DNA of 14,528 nt from Anaerolineaceae bacterium. GTDB lineage: Bacteria; Chloroflexota; Anaerolineae; Anaerolineales; Anaerolineaceae. The notes under the pieces are model-generated. The model was not told where the DNA came from. It made no database searches and saw nothing but the letters and a program-made list of their open reading frames with translations. Each line of letters starts with the position of its first letter. Within the stretch, counting starts at the first letter, position 1. Shown piece after piece: positions 1 through 5,593 of this stretch. The translations under genes and the position numbers were made by a program. The stretch is from assembly GCA_028714615.1 (NCBI GenBank), contig JAQTMA010000053.1, positions 1-14,528 of the forward strand, read 5' to 3'.

Positions 1-317
1 CCCATCTCTCGCACTTTCCCCAGGTAGATGTCGCGTCCCAGGGATCGGTGCATGTAACAATGCCCATTCTTACGCACTCTTCCCAGGTATTCATCCGGAC
101 CGAAGCGCGTCTGAAATACCTTGCCATTGGATAAATCGACGCGCCCTATGTATTTGTCGGGGCCAAGGCGGGATTCGAAGATTCTCCCGTTTTCTGCATC
201 GACGTGACCAACATAGCGGTCAGGACCGAAGCGGGCTTCATACACCTTGCCATCCAATTCAACATGTCCCAGGTATTCGTCGGGACTCATCGATTTATGT
301 CGATAAACCTTATTCAA
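1..317 (-). CDS. GPDxYLG tandem-repeat protein (C-terminal end beyond left edge)
   Basis: About 105 codons are visible before the frame runs off the left edge. The protein is almost wholly tandem units of roughly 20 residues. Successive units begin SPDEYLGHV, GPDRYVGHV, GPDKYIGRV, GPDEYLGRV and GRDIYLGKV, with a short hydrophilic hairpin-like stretch (DGKVYEARF, NGKVFQTRF) between them. Each unit looks like two short beta strands, so a small closed beta fold is likely; a resemblance to '4-fold beta flower' proteins is only a guess. I chose TTG at 317 because AGGAGG lies 7 nt upstream; the first in-frame ATG (290) has no comparable site. It follows the second WD40 gene by 76 nt on the same strand, so it may be the last visible operon member. 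No signal peptide or membrane segment is seen. Function unknown. Confidence 0.7.
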   Translation of the reverse strand, partial: MNKVYRHKSMSPDEYLGHVELDGKVYEARFGPDRYVGHVDAENGRIFESRLGPDKYIGRVDLSNGKVFQTRFGPDEYLGRVRKNGHCYMHRSLGRDIYLGKVREM

Positions 318-324
318 TCTGTCG

Positions 325-330
325 CCTCCT
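325..330 (-). promoter_or_regulatory. Shine-Dalgarno AGGAGG selecting a TTG start
   Basis: On the minus strand AGGAGG lies 7 nt before TTG (317-315). This consensus site decides the start of the repeat protein in favour of TTG over the downstream ATG at 290. Confidence 0.65.
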
Positions 331-393
331 ATCACCGGTCTCACCTGAAGGGTTATTTCCCCAGTATGGCATACATGCGATGGTTAGTCAAAT

Positions 394-2634
394 TTATAGT
401 TCAATATCAAATTCTCCGGTAATTACTCGCTGAGGTTCTTCGACCGATATATCAAAGCGCCTTCGCCAGCGGATTAAGGAAAGCGAGAATTCCAACCAGG
501 CTTTTACCGATGCTGTAGTGAACTCTTTTGCGAGCGCGGCTTCGATGCGTGATTCCTCGATCAGACCGGCCTGTTCGATGGCCAAGCGTGTGAAGATCAA
601 CCAGCGTAAATCCCACAATAATGCTGGACCATCACGGCTGCAGGTGACGAGAGATTCCCCTTGCTGTACGAAAGCCATCCCAGTGATAGGTCCCTCTTGT
701 TTACTCCGTTGGACAAGTTTCCCCTCTGGGAAACTCCACAGGCATACAGTGCCTTCCAGGTCGCCAGACGCCAACAACAGCGCCTCAGGATGGAAAGCCA
801 AGGTGGAAACCTGGGCGTTGTGTTCCTGCAGTCGGGTGATCAATCGTCCCTCAGGATAGGTCCACAAAATGATAGTTTGGTCACGACTACCGGATACCAG
901 AATACGCCCATCCGGACTGATCGCCAGGGCAGAAACTGCCTCGGAATGGCCTGAGGAGCCGGTTAACTGGGTACCTGAAGGGATGTCCCACATCTGGATA
1001 GACCCGTCTCCTAACCCGGCTGCCAGGGTAGATCCATCGGAACTGGCTGCCATGCTTAAAACCTCAGCATTTCCGACGTTGAATATTTTTTGTTCTGGAC
1101 CATAGGGGAAGCGCCAAATGCGTAATGTCCGGTCGAAGCTGGCAGAAATCAGCACATGACCATCTTGAGCTATCTGCATGGCTCTAACAAGCCCCACATG
1201 ATTCTCAAGAGTCTTCATCAATTGCTCGTCGCGCAATCTCCAAATCCGTATCCGTCCGTCTCCACTGCCCGTTGCAATCATGTCTGTTTCAGAGCTGAAT
1301 GCCAGGCACCAGACCTGGGCTGGGGATGAGGGTAAAACACCGATTGGTTGCTCTTTACCAACCTTCAACAGATAAACCAGGTTCTCATTCCCTGCCAGGG
1401 CCAATGTCTCACCGTCTGAAGCTGCAGCCAGGCACATGCTACCAGTTGGTAAGTTAGGAACCAGGGATATGGACTGTAAAGGGGGCTCCACCCCGATGCA
1501 ATTGGCTGCCTTTTCCACCAATTGGAAAAAACCTGCCTGTGTATCAGAGGAGTCTGGCTGCCACCCTGAGGATTGCAGCGTTGACAGAATACGCGCGTCC
1601 CAAATTGGAGGGCCAACCTGCGCCAAAGTCCACAAGTCATCCCAGCGGTTTTCTCCTGTAAGCTGCCTGGTAACCGCTTCCCAATCTGTGTCGGTCATGT
1701 CGGCTAACCAGCGCACTCGTCGTCCGGGGGCGATACCCTGGATCCAGTCGGTGCGTCCAGCCAGGCGGGTTTGTTCAACGATGCGGGAGCGTAACCGGCG
1801 CCCGGCGATGTCATACATCCCGGCGAGCAGCGTGTGGTTGAAATCCAGGTCCTCATAGCGCTGCCATTGTCCAGTTAAAAAGAAGAACAATGCCCGGCGG
1901 CCAGCCTCCTCAGGCAGAAGAAATTCACCCTGAGCGAGATCACCAGCAGGAGCATAGTCATGGAGCAAAAAAAGATCAAAAATTGCTTCGCATGCTGTGG
2001 AATTCCCGGACCTGGCAAGCTCGGCAAGGGTGCGTAACCCTACCTCGCGTTGATGTTGGCTTCGAAAGTCCGGCAGTTCATCAGCCAGTCGATGGATGAC
2101 AGCGAACTGTTGAGTGGTTTCTGCACGAACCGTCAATGCCCAATCACCTAGATCAGCCGATTGAGCGCGTACGAGCAAACGCTGTTGTATAGCTGGTGGG
2201 CTATTTCGAAAAAAGTGGGTGAGCAGATCTTGATCAGGATCCAAAGCATCATAAAGGTCAACTTGCCCGGTCAGTAGATAGAATCCTGCACACAGTGCTT
2301 CTTGGCCAGGTACGTAACCCGCATTTATTGCAATCTGCCCTGCAATTGGATCATCAAGCACCAGGAATAGTTCGCACAACGCTTCACGCGCAGGGTGTAG
2401 TCCCTCCCGGGCCAGATAGATCAGTGCTGAACGGGCGTCGTCTCGCACGAACTCAGCCTGATTACTCAAGACTACCTTGAAAAGGGTTTCGACCGCTTCG
2501 GTAGAACCCTCTTGCTGGAGACTGAAGATAGCCCCCTTCAATAACAGGCGGGTACGTAATGACGGCTCCAGGGATTCGGCGCTAACAGGGTGATCTAGCA
2601 AGAGATGCAGGCGGTCGAGCTCTTCAGAATTCAT
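394..2634 (-). CDS. Helical-repeat / seven-bladed WD40 protein, second copy
   Basis: A 746-residue cytosolic scaffold-type protein. Residues 1-380 are mostly alpha-helical and hold two copies of a motif, GFYLLTGQVDLYDALDPDQDLL (about 117-138) and FFFLTGQWQRYEDLDFNHTLL (about 250-270). Residues 399-676 form seven WD40 blades, each ending in a WD-like dipeptide (IRIWRL, LRIWRF, IQMWDI, IILWTY, VCLWSF, ALLWDL), enough for one closed propeller. A roughly 70-residue tail ends with RFDISVEE and GEFDIEL. The ATG lies in an ATGA overlap with the radical-SAM stop codon and no strong Shine-Dalgarno is visible, which suggests translational coupling. It is a paralogue of the 899-residue protein at 5586-8285, sharing the middle repeat, propeller and tail. 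No enzymatic domain is seen; a role in protein assembly is inferred from the family. Confidence 0.9.
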   Translation of the reverse strand: MNSEELDRLHLLLDHPVSAESLEPSLRTRLLLKGAIFSLQQEGSTEAVETLFKVVLSNQAEFVRDDARSALIYLAREGLHPAREALCELFLVLDDPIAGQIAINAGYVPGQEALCAGFYLLTGQVDLYDALDPDQDLLTHFFRNSPPAIQQRLLVRAQSADLGDWALTVRAETTQQFAVIHRLADELPDFRSQHQREVGLRTLAELARSGNSTACEAIFDLFLLHDYAPAGDLAQGEFLLPEEAGRRALFFFLTGQWQRYEDLDFNHTLLAGMYDIAGRRLRSRIVEQTRLAGRTDWIQGIAPGRRVRWLADMTDTDWEAVTRQLTGENRWDDLWTLAQVGPPIWDARILSTLQSSGWQPDSSDTQAGFFQLVEKAANCIGVEPPLQSISLVPNLPTGSMCLAAASDGETLALAGNENLVYLLKVGKEQPIGVLPSSPAQVWCLAFSSETDMIATGSGDGRIRIWRLRDEQLMKTLENHVGLVRAMQIAQDGHVLISASFDRTLRIWRFPYGPEQKIFNVGNAEVLSMAASSDGSTLAAGLGDGSIQMWDIPSGTQLTGSSGHSEAVSALAISPDGRILVSGSRDQTIILWTYPEGRLITRLQEHNAQVSTLAFHPEALLLASGDLEGTVCLWSFPEGKLVQRSKQEGPITGMAFVQQGESLVTCSRDGPALLWDLRWLIFTRLAIEQAGLIEESRIEAALAKEFTTASVKAWLEFSLSLIRWRRRFDISVEEPQRVITGEFDIEL

Positions 2635-3212
2635 CTGGATTCAGACCAGCCCAGGGGATCAATTCCGGTTAATAAAACTTGCCCGTCCGGTGTGAGGATC
2701 ACTTCAGCAGAAGGGACTGAATCGAAGTCAGCCGGGGTATGGCGAGGCGAAAAGAAATGCAGGCTCTTATTTGCTGATCCGAGTAACCCATGCGCCAGGC
2801 GCTGGTTAACCAAGTAACGCCCTGCGATTAATACATCCAGGTTGTTGAGCAATCTATCGATACGCGGCATACGCTGAACTTCGGACCAGGTGTAGCCGGT
2901 GAATAGGATGACTCCCAATGAGGTATTTTCCTGGAGTAGAGCCAACAAGGTTTCCAAAGGCCTGCGTTGTTGAAGCGGTTCACCTCCGCTGATTGTAACT
3001 CCCTGGATAATCGGAATGTGCGCCTCGATTAGCTCAAAGAGTTGATCAACCGATACAGCTTCTCCTGAATGATAAGGGTGGGTCTTTGGGTTGAAACACC
3101 CCGGGCAGCCTAAAGTACAGCCCTGCACCCATATGGTGAAACGCTTCCCAGGTCCATTTACCTGGCTGACCGGCAGATACGCATGCAGACGCAGGATCGA
3201 TACCATCCCCAT
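2631..3212 (-). CDS. Radical-SAM protein, activating-enzyme (NrdG-like) type
   Basis: A 193-residue protein with the radical-SAM cluster motif CTLGCPGC (Cys32, Cys36, Cys39; CxxxCxxC), preceded by VNGPGKRFTIWVQG as in NrdG-type activases, and the SAM-binding GGEP at 76-79 (VTISGGEPLQQ). Enzymes of this fold bind one 4Fe-4S cluster and cleave S-adenosylmethionine to a 5'-deoxyadenosyl radical. Residues about 130-193 form an extension (ending ILTPDGQVLLTGIDPLGW) beyond the compact NrdG core. No NrdD or other glycyl-radical enzyme is encoded in the window, so ribonucleotide reductase activation is unlikely to be its local role. It starts 9 nt after the DUF2997 stop and overlaps the next gene by ATGA. 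ATG at 3206 is an alternative start. The natural target is not known; neighbouring small proteins are candidates. Confidence 0.9.
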   Translation of the reverse strand: MGMVSILRLHAYLPVSQVNGPGKRFTIWVQGCTLGCPGCFNPKTHPYHSGEAVSVDQLFELIEAHIPIIQGVTISGGEPLQQRRPLETLLALLQENTSLGVILFTGYTWSEVQRMPRIDRLLNNLDVLIAGRYLVNQRLAHGLLGSANKSLHFFSPRHTPADFDSVPSAEVILTPDGQVLLTGIDPLGWSESR

Positions 3213-3221
3213 AAATGCGAA

Positions 3222-3437
3222 TTAACCTTTGCTCTTGATCTTGAGGTGGTGAAGTAGTTGCTCGGAATTCGGCGTTTCCATTGCTTCAGGCGTCATCTCT
3301 CGCATAACAATATCACCCCCCAAGGCTCCTTCTAACCCGCGAGTCAAGTTCAAACATTGATCACCCTTAGCGCCACGCACCCGGACTTGTACCTGCCCAC
3401 TCTGATCGATGGTGACCTCAATTTCTTGTATATCCAT
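3222..3437 (-). CDS. DUF2997 family small protein
   Basis: A protein of about 71 residues with an N-terminal beta hairpin (IQEIEVTIDQSGQVQVRVRG), then the family-like GAKGDQCLNLTRGLEGALG with a single cysteine, then a variable tail ending HHLKIKSKG. I recognise it as DUF2997 from this pattern; such genes are known beside DUF1257 (Ycf35) genes in cyanobacteria and elsewhere. I chose ATG at 3437 because GGAGG lies 5 nt upstream and the family usually begins just before the IEI/IEV strand; ATG at 3449 would add four residues. It sits 18 nt after the DUF1257 gene and 9 nt before the radical-SAM gene. No enzyme motif is present. It could be a subunit, carrier or substrate; the biochemical role is unknown. 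Confidence 0.82.
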   Translation of the reverse strand: MDIQEIEVTIDQSGQVQVRVRGAKGDQCLNLTRGLEGALGGDIVMREMTPEAMETPNSEQLLHHLKIKSKG

Positions 3438-3442
3438 TCGAA

Positions 3443-3447
3443 CCTCC
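3443..3447 (-). promoter_or_regulatory. Shine-Dalgarno GGAGG deciding the DUF2997 start
   Basis: GGAGG on the minus strand is followed after 5 nt by ATG (3437-3435). The upstream in-frame ATG (3449) overlaps this site and has no good site of its own, so the downstream start is preferred. Confidence 0.5.
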
Positions 3448-3455
3448 ATGGTCCG

Positions 3456-3839
3456 TTAAGCGGTCCGTCTTAACAACATGTGGATGCGACCTTCCTGGCC
3501 GACTTCTTCACTGACCAGGTTGAACCCTTGGGCTTCAAGTTGGACTTTGGCAGCGTGGTAAGCGTAGCGCTGGAAGAGCTGTTGAGAGAACTCCTTTTGT
3601 TTGATCCCAACCACACCCCACCAATCCGCAATAATTTCCCACGTTTCTCCGTTTTGACGTAGGCCGATATCATGTCCGAATCGGCGGGCTTTAACCCGGA
3701 TTTGAACACTAGTCTGTTGACCCCCGAATCCACGAATTTTCTGATCGCCTTCTTCGTATTCAAAACCGAGATCATTCAATGCATCCAGAAGATACTCTTT
3801 CTCGACGATGCGAGTTTTGATGCGCGAAAAATGAGACAT
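3456..3839 (-). CDS. DUF1257 / Ycf35-like protein
   Basis: A protein of about 127 residues beginning MSHFSRIKT, the hallmark N-terminus of the DUF1257 (Ycf35) family, followed by family-like features: LLDALNDLGFEYEEG, a GFGGQQTSVQIRVKA strand, GHDIGLRQNGETWEIIADWW, and RYAYHAAKVQLEAQGF near the end. The family was named from red-algal plastid genomes and is common in cyanobacteria; no biochemical function is established to my knowledge. ATG at 3839 gives the conserved MSHFS start and has GGAAAGG 10 nt upstream; the TTG at 3848 would only add three residues. It begins 22 nt after the Hsp70-like gene and precedes DUF2997 by 18 nt, a pairing known elsewhere. No membrane segment or signal is seen, so it is probably cytosolic. 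Confidence 0.88.
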   Translation of the reverse strand: MSHFSRIKTRIVEKEYLLDALNDLGFEYEEGDQKIRGFGGQQTSVQIRVKARRFGHDIGLRQNGETWEIIADWWGVVGIKQKEFSQQLFQRYAYHAAKVQLEAQGFNLVSEEVGQEGRIHMLLRRTA

Positions 3840-3861
3840 TGCTCCCAAGCCTTTCCAAGTA

Positions 3862-5454
3862 TTAAGTGAGTTTTACTACCGGATAATCTTGATATGCCAA
3901 TTGCCCGGTCTTCAGATCTCGGGCGGAGATGAGCAGACGCTTGTTCCCATCGATGTTAAATTCGACCTCATATCGTGGTTCCCCTTGCATAGCCGGCGGG
4001 ATCGCGCTCAAGAAGGTTGGATTGTTCTCGTTCATCCAGAAAGACGAACGGTGTTCTTGCTCGTCTGGAGAAACAGGCATCACCCGGGCGGCCCCGGATG
4101 GATCGAAAACGAGCTCCAACGCCTGACCATTACCTCGCGGCCGCCGGTCGCCGATTTCAAAAATTGCGATGCCCAGTTGAGCCTGACCATCGTAGGTAGC
4201 TTTCACGGTAAAGCGGGCAACCGGCTCGCGAGTGGGATAGGGGGTACCGCGCGAGACCACTGGACGGTAATCATAGGTCGATTTATTGGGGTTGACGAAG
4301 CGGATAGCATAATCGTGTTGAATGTGATCATAAAAATCAACACCGGCAACATAGGCTGCTGCACCACGAGCGACAGCATCCAACGGGCGGTCGAACAAGA
4401 CCCTCTCCTTCCCAAATATCTGGCGCATAGTACGTTGTACCGATGGGATCTGGCTGCTACCACCAACCATTAAGGCGGCAGAAATGCTGTCTTCACCGTA
4501 CCCGTGTTCACGGGCAGATGAAATGGCAGCTCGTACGGTTTGATCGATCTGGTTATAAAGATCGTGTCGGTCCAGCAGTTCTTCGAATCTCGCCCGGGTG
4601 AAATCATCAGTCAGCACTAACCCGGTGATGGGGTTGATCACGGTAAGGTCGGCTTGATCAGTATAGGTAAGTTTTTCTTTGACCTGTTCGCATCCAACCA
4701 ACAGGGCATTGCTCACGGGACGGACGCCATCATCCATATCCGATCGGTGGTTTTTATTCAAGACTTCTTGAAACAGCCACTGATCAATGCTGGCTCCACC
4801 GATTTCACGACCGGCTTTCCCTAAGACCCGGCAGCGACGACCACTTTGTACGTTGGCGTCATCTTCAACCCGCACCACAGTAGCCTGAAGTGTTCCCCCA
4901 CCGAAATCAAAAAGCAGGTAAACGTTCCCTGGCAGGACGTGGGCGCCATAGCCCAGGGCGGCAGCGGATGGCTCATCGATCAGGCGATAACGAGAAACCC
5001 CAGCAGTTTCAGCCACCTTGGATAACCATTCCTCGTAATGTTCATAAGCTTCAACCGGGACACTGAAGGCGACTTCTTCTTCGTGCAAATTGAGATACTC
5101 CACTGCAAACACCAACAGGCCGGCTAGGAATTCCTTGCCGGCATCCGCGTGGGAGATTTCTACTCCATTTATTTTTACACGGATCGGGCTGCGGTGGCTA
5201 ATGTACCGTTTCATCCAACGGAATGTTCGCTCGGATTCATAGAGGTTATTGGCAAGAACCTGCTCGCCAATCCAACGTCGCCGATCTGCAGCGTAGTGTA
5301 TCAGCGAAGGGATGACAGCAATCTGTTCATTGCCCTGGTGGTACACGTGAGAATACCCCGGGATGAGCAAGGGCACACCTTCCTTGCGTTGATCATTCCA
5401 AATGGCTAAAACCGTATTTGATGTACCAAAATCAACTGCTAATCGACCGGGCAT
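3862..5454 (-). CDS. Hsp70-like (DnaK-type) ATPase without helical lid
   Basis: A 530-residue actin-fold ATPase of the Hsp70 superfamily. Visible motifs are phosphate-1 AVDFGTSNT (6-14), DEPSAAALGYG (160-170), phosphate-2 LLFDFGGGTLQA (180-191), and the adenosine motif ALMVGGSSQIPSVQ (327-340). From about 390 to 530 there is a beta-rich region resembling the substrate-binding beta domain; the C-terminal helical lid of DnaK (about 640 residues) is absent. Compared by eye with DnaK/Hsc70, the catalytic lysine after the IG(D/Q) turn is replaced (IGEQVLANN, Leu67), and the aspartate of GGGTFD is Gln190. ATP cycling may therefore be slow or altered. A 131-nt leader separates it from the upstream WD40 gene. 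It is probably a specialised chaperone or regulatory ATPase rather than housekeeping DnaK; no DnaJ or GrpE gene is nearby. Confidence 0.9.
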   Translation of the reverse strand: MPGRLAVDFGTSNTVLAIWNDQRKEGVPLLIPGYSHVYHQGNEQIAVIPSLIHYAADRRRWIGEQVLANNLYESERTFRWMKRYISHRSPIRVKINGVEISHADAGKEFLAGLLVFAVEYLNLHEEEVAFSVPVEAYEHYEEWLSKVAETAGVSRYRLIDEPSAAALGYGAHVLPGNVYLLFDFGGGTLQATVVRVEDDANVQSGRRCRVLGKAGREIGGASIDQWLFQEVLNKNHRSDMDDGVRPVSNALLVGCEQVKEKLTYTDQADLTVINPITGLVLTDDFTRARFEELLDRHDLYNQIDQTVRAAISSAREHGYGEDSISAALMVGGSSQIPSVQRTMRQIFGKERVLFDRPLDAVARGAAAYVAGVDFYDHIQHDYAIRFVNPNKSTYDYRPVVSRGTPYPTREPVARFTVKATYDGQAQLGIAIFEIGDRRPRGNGQALELVFDPSGAARVMPVSPDEQEHRSSFWMNENNPTFLSAIPPAMQGEPRYEVEFNIDGNKRLLISARDLKTGQLAYQDYPVVKLT

Positions 5455-5455
5455 C

Positions 5456-5494
5456 CTATTTCATCACTCCATCACTAACCCATCTGCAACCCAT
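5456..5494 (-). other. Candidate short upstream ORF in the Hsp70-like gene leader
   Basis: Three consecutive ATG codons (5500-5492) follow AGGGG at 5505-5501. From the third ATG, 6 nt after AGGGG, the frame reads MGCRWVSDGVMK and stops at TAG one base before the Hsp70-like ATG. The Hsp70-like start itself has only a distant GGAG (12 nt). This could be a coupled leader peptide, or chance in a GATG-rich stretch. Nothing is known of such a peptide. Confidence 0.25.
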
Positions 5495-5574
5495 CATCAT
5501 CCCCTGGTATTTTACTCCAGTGCAAATGCAACCAAACGAGCATCCATCAGGCAGCAGAGGAAAATCGCAGCCGG

Positions 5575-5593
5575 TATCGTGGTATTCACGATA
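5575..5593 (-). other. Inverted repeat over the WD40 gene stop codon
   Basis: TATCGTG (5575-5581) and CACGATA (5587-5593) are perfect 7-bp arms around a 5-nt loop. The TGA of the 899-residue protein (5588-5586) lies within the structure. There is no clear U-tract after it on the minus strand, so I read it as a weak RNA hairpin (processing or attenuation) rather than a proven terminator. Confidence 0.35.

Noticed and set aside
2631..3212. Radical-SAM gene as true NrdG (anaerobic ribonucleotide reductase activase)
   Set aside because: No NrdD is adjacent, the protein has a C-terminal extension, and its neighbours are DUF2997 and WD40 genes.
3470..3775. 101-codon minus-strand frame overlapping DUF1257
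   Set aside because: It is the alternate frame of a recognised DUF1257 gene, with Lys/Ser-rich, non-protein-like composition.
3889..4473. 194-codon open frame on the plus strand
   Set aside because: It lies antisense within the Hsp70-like gene, whose motifs are unmistakable; the translated product has no recognisable fold and no ribosome site was evident.
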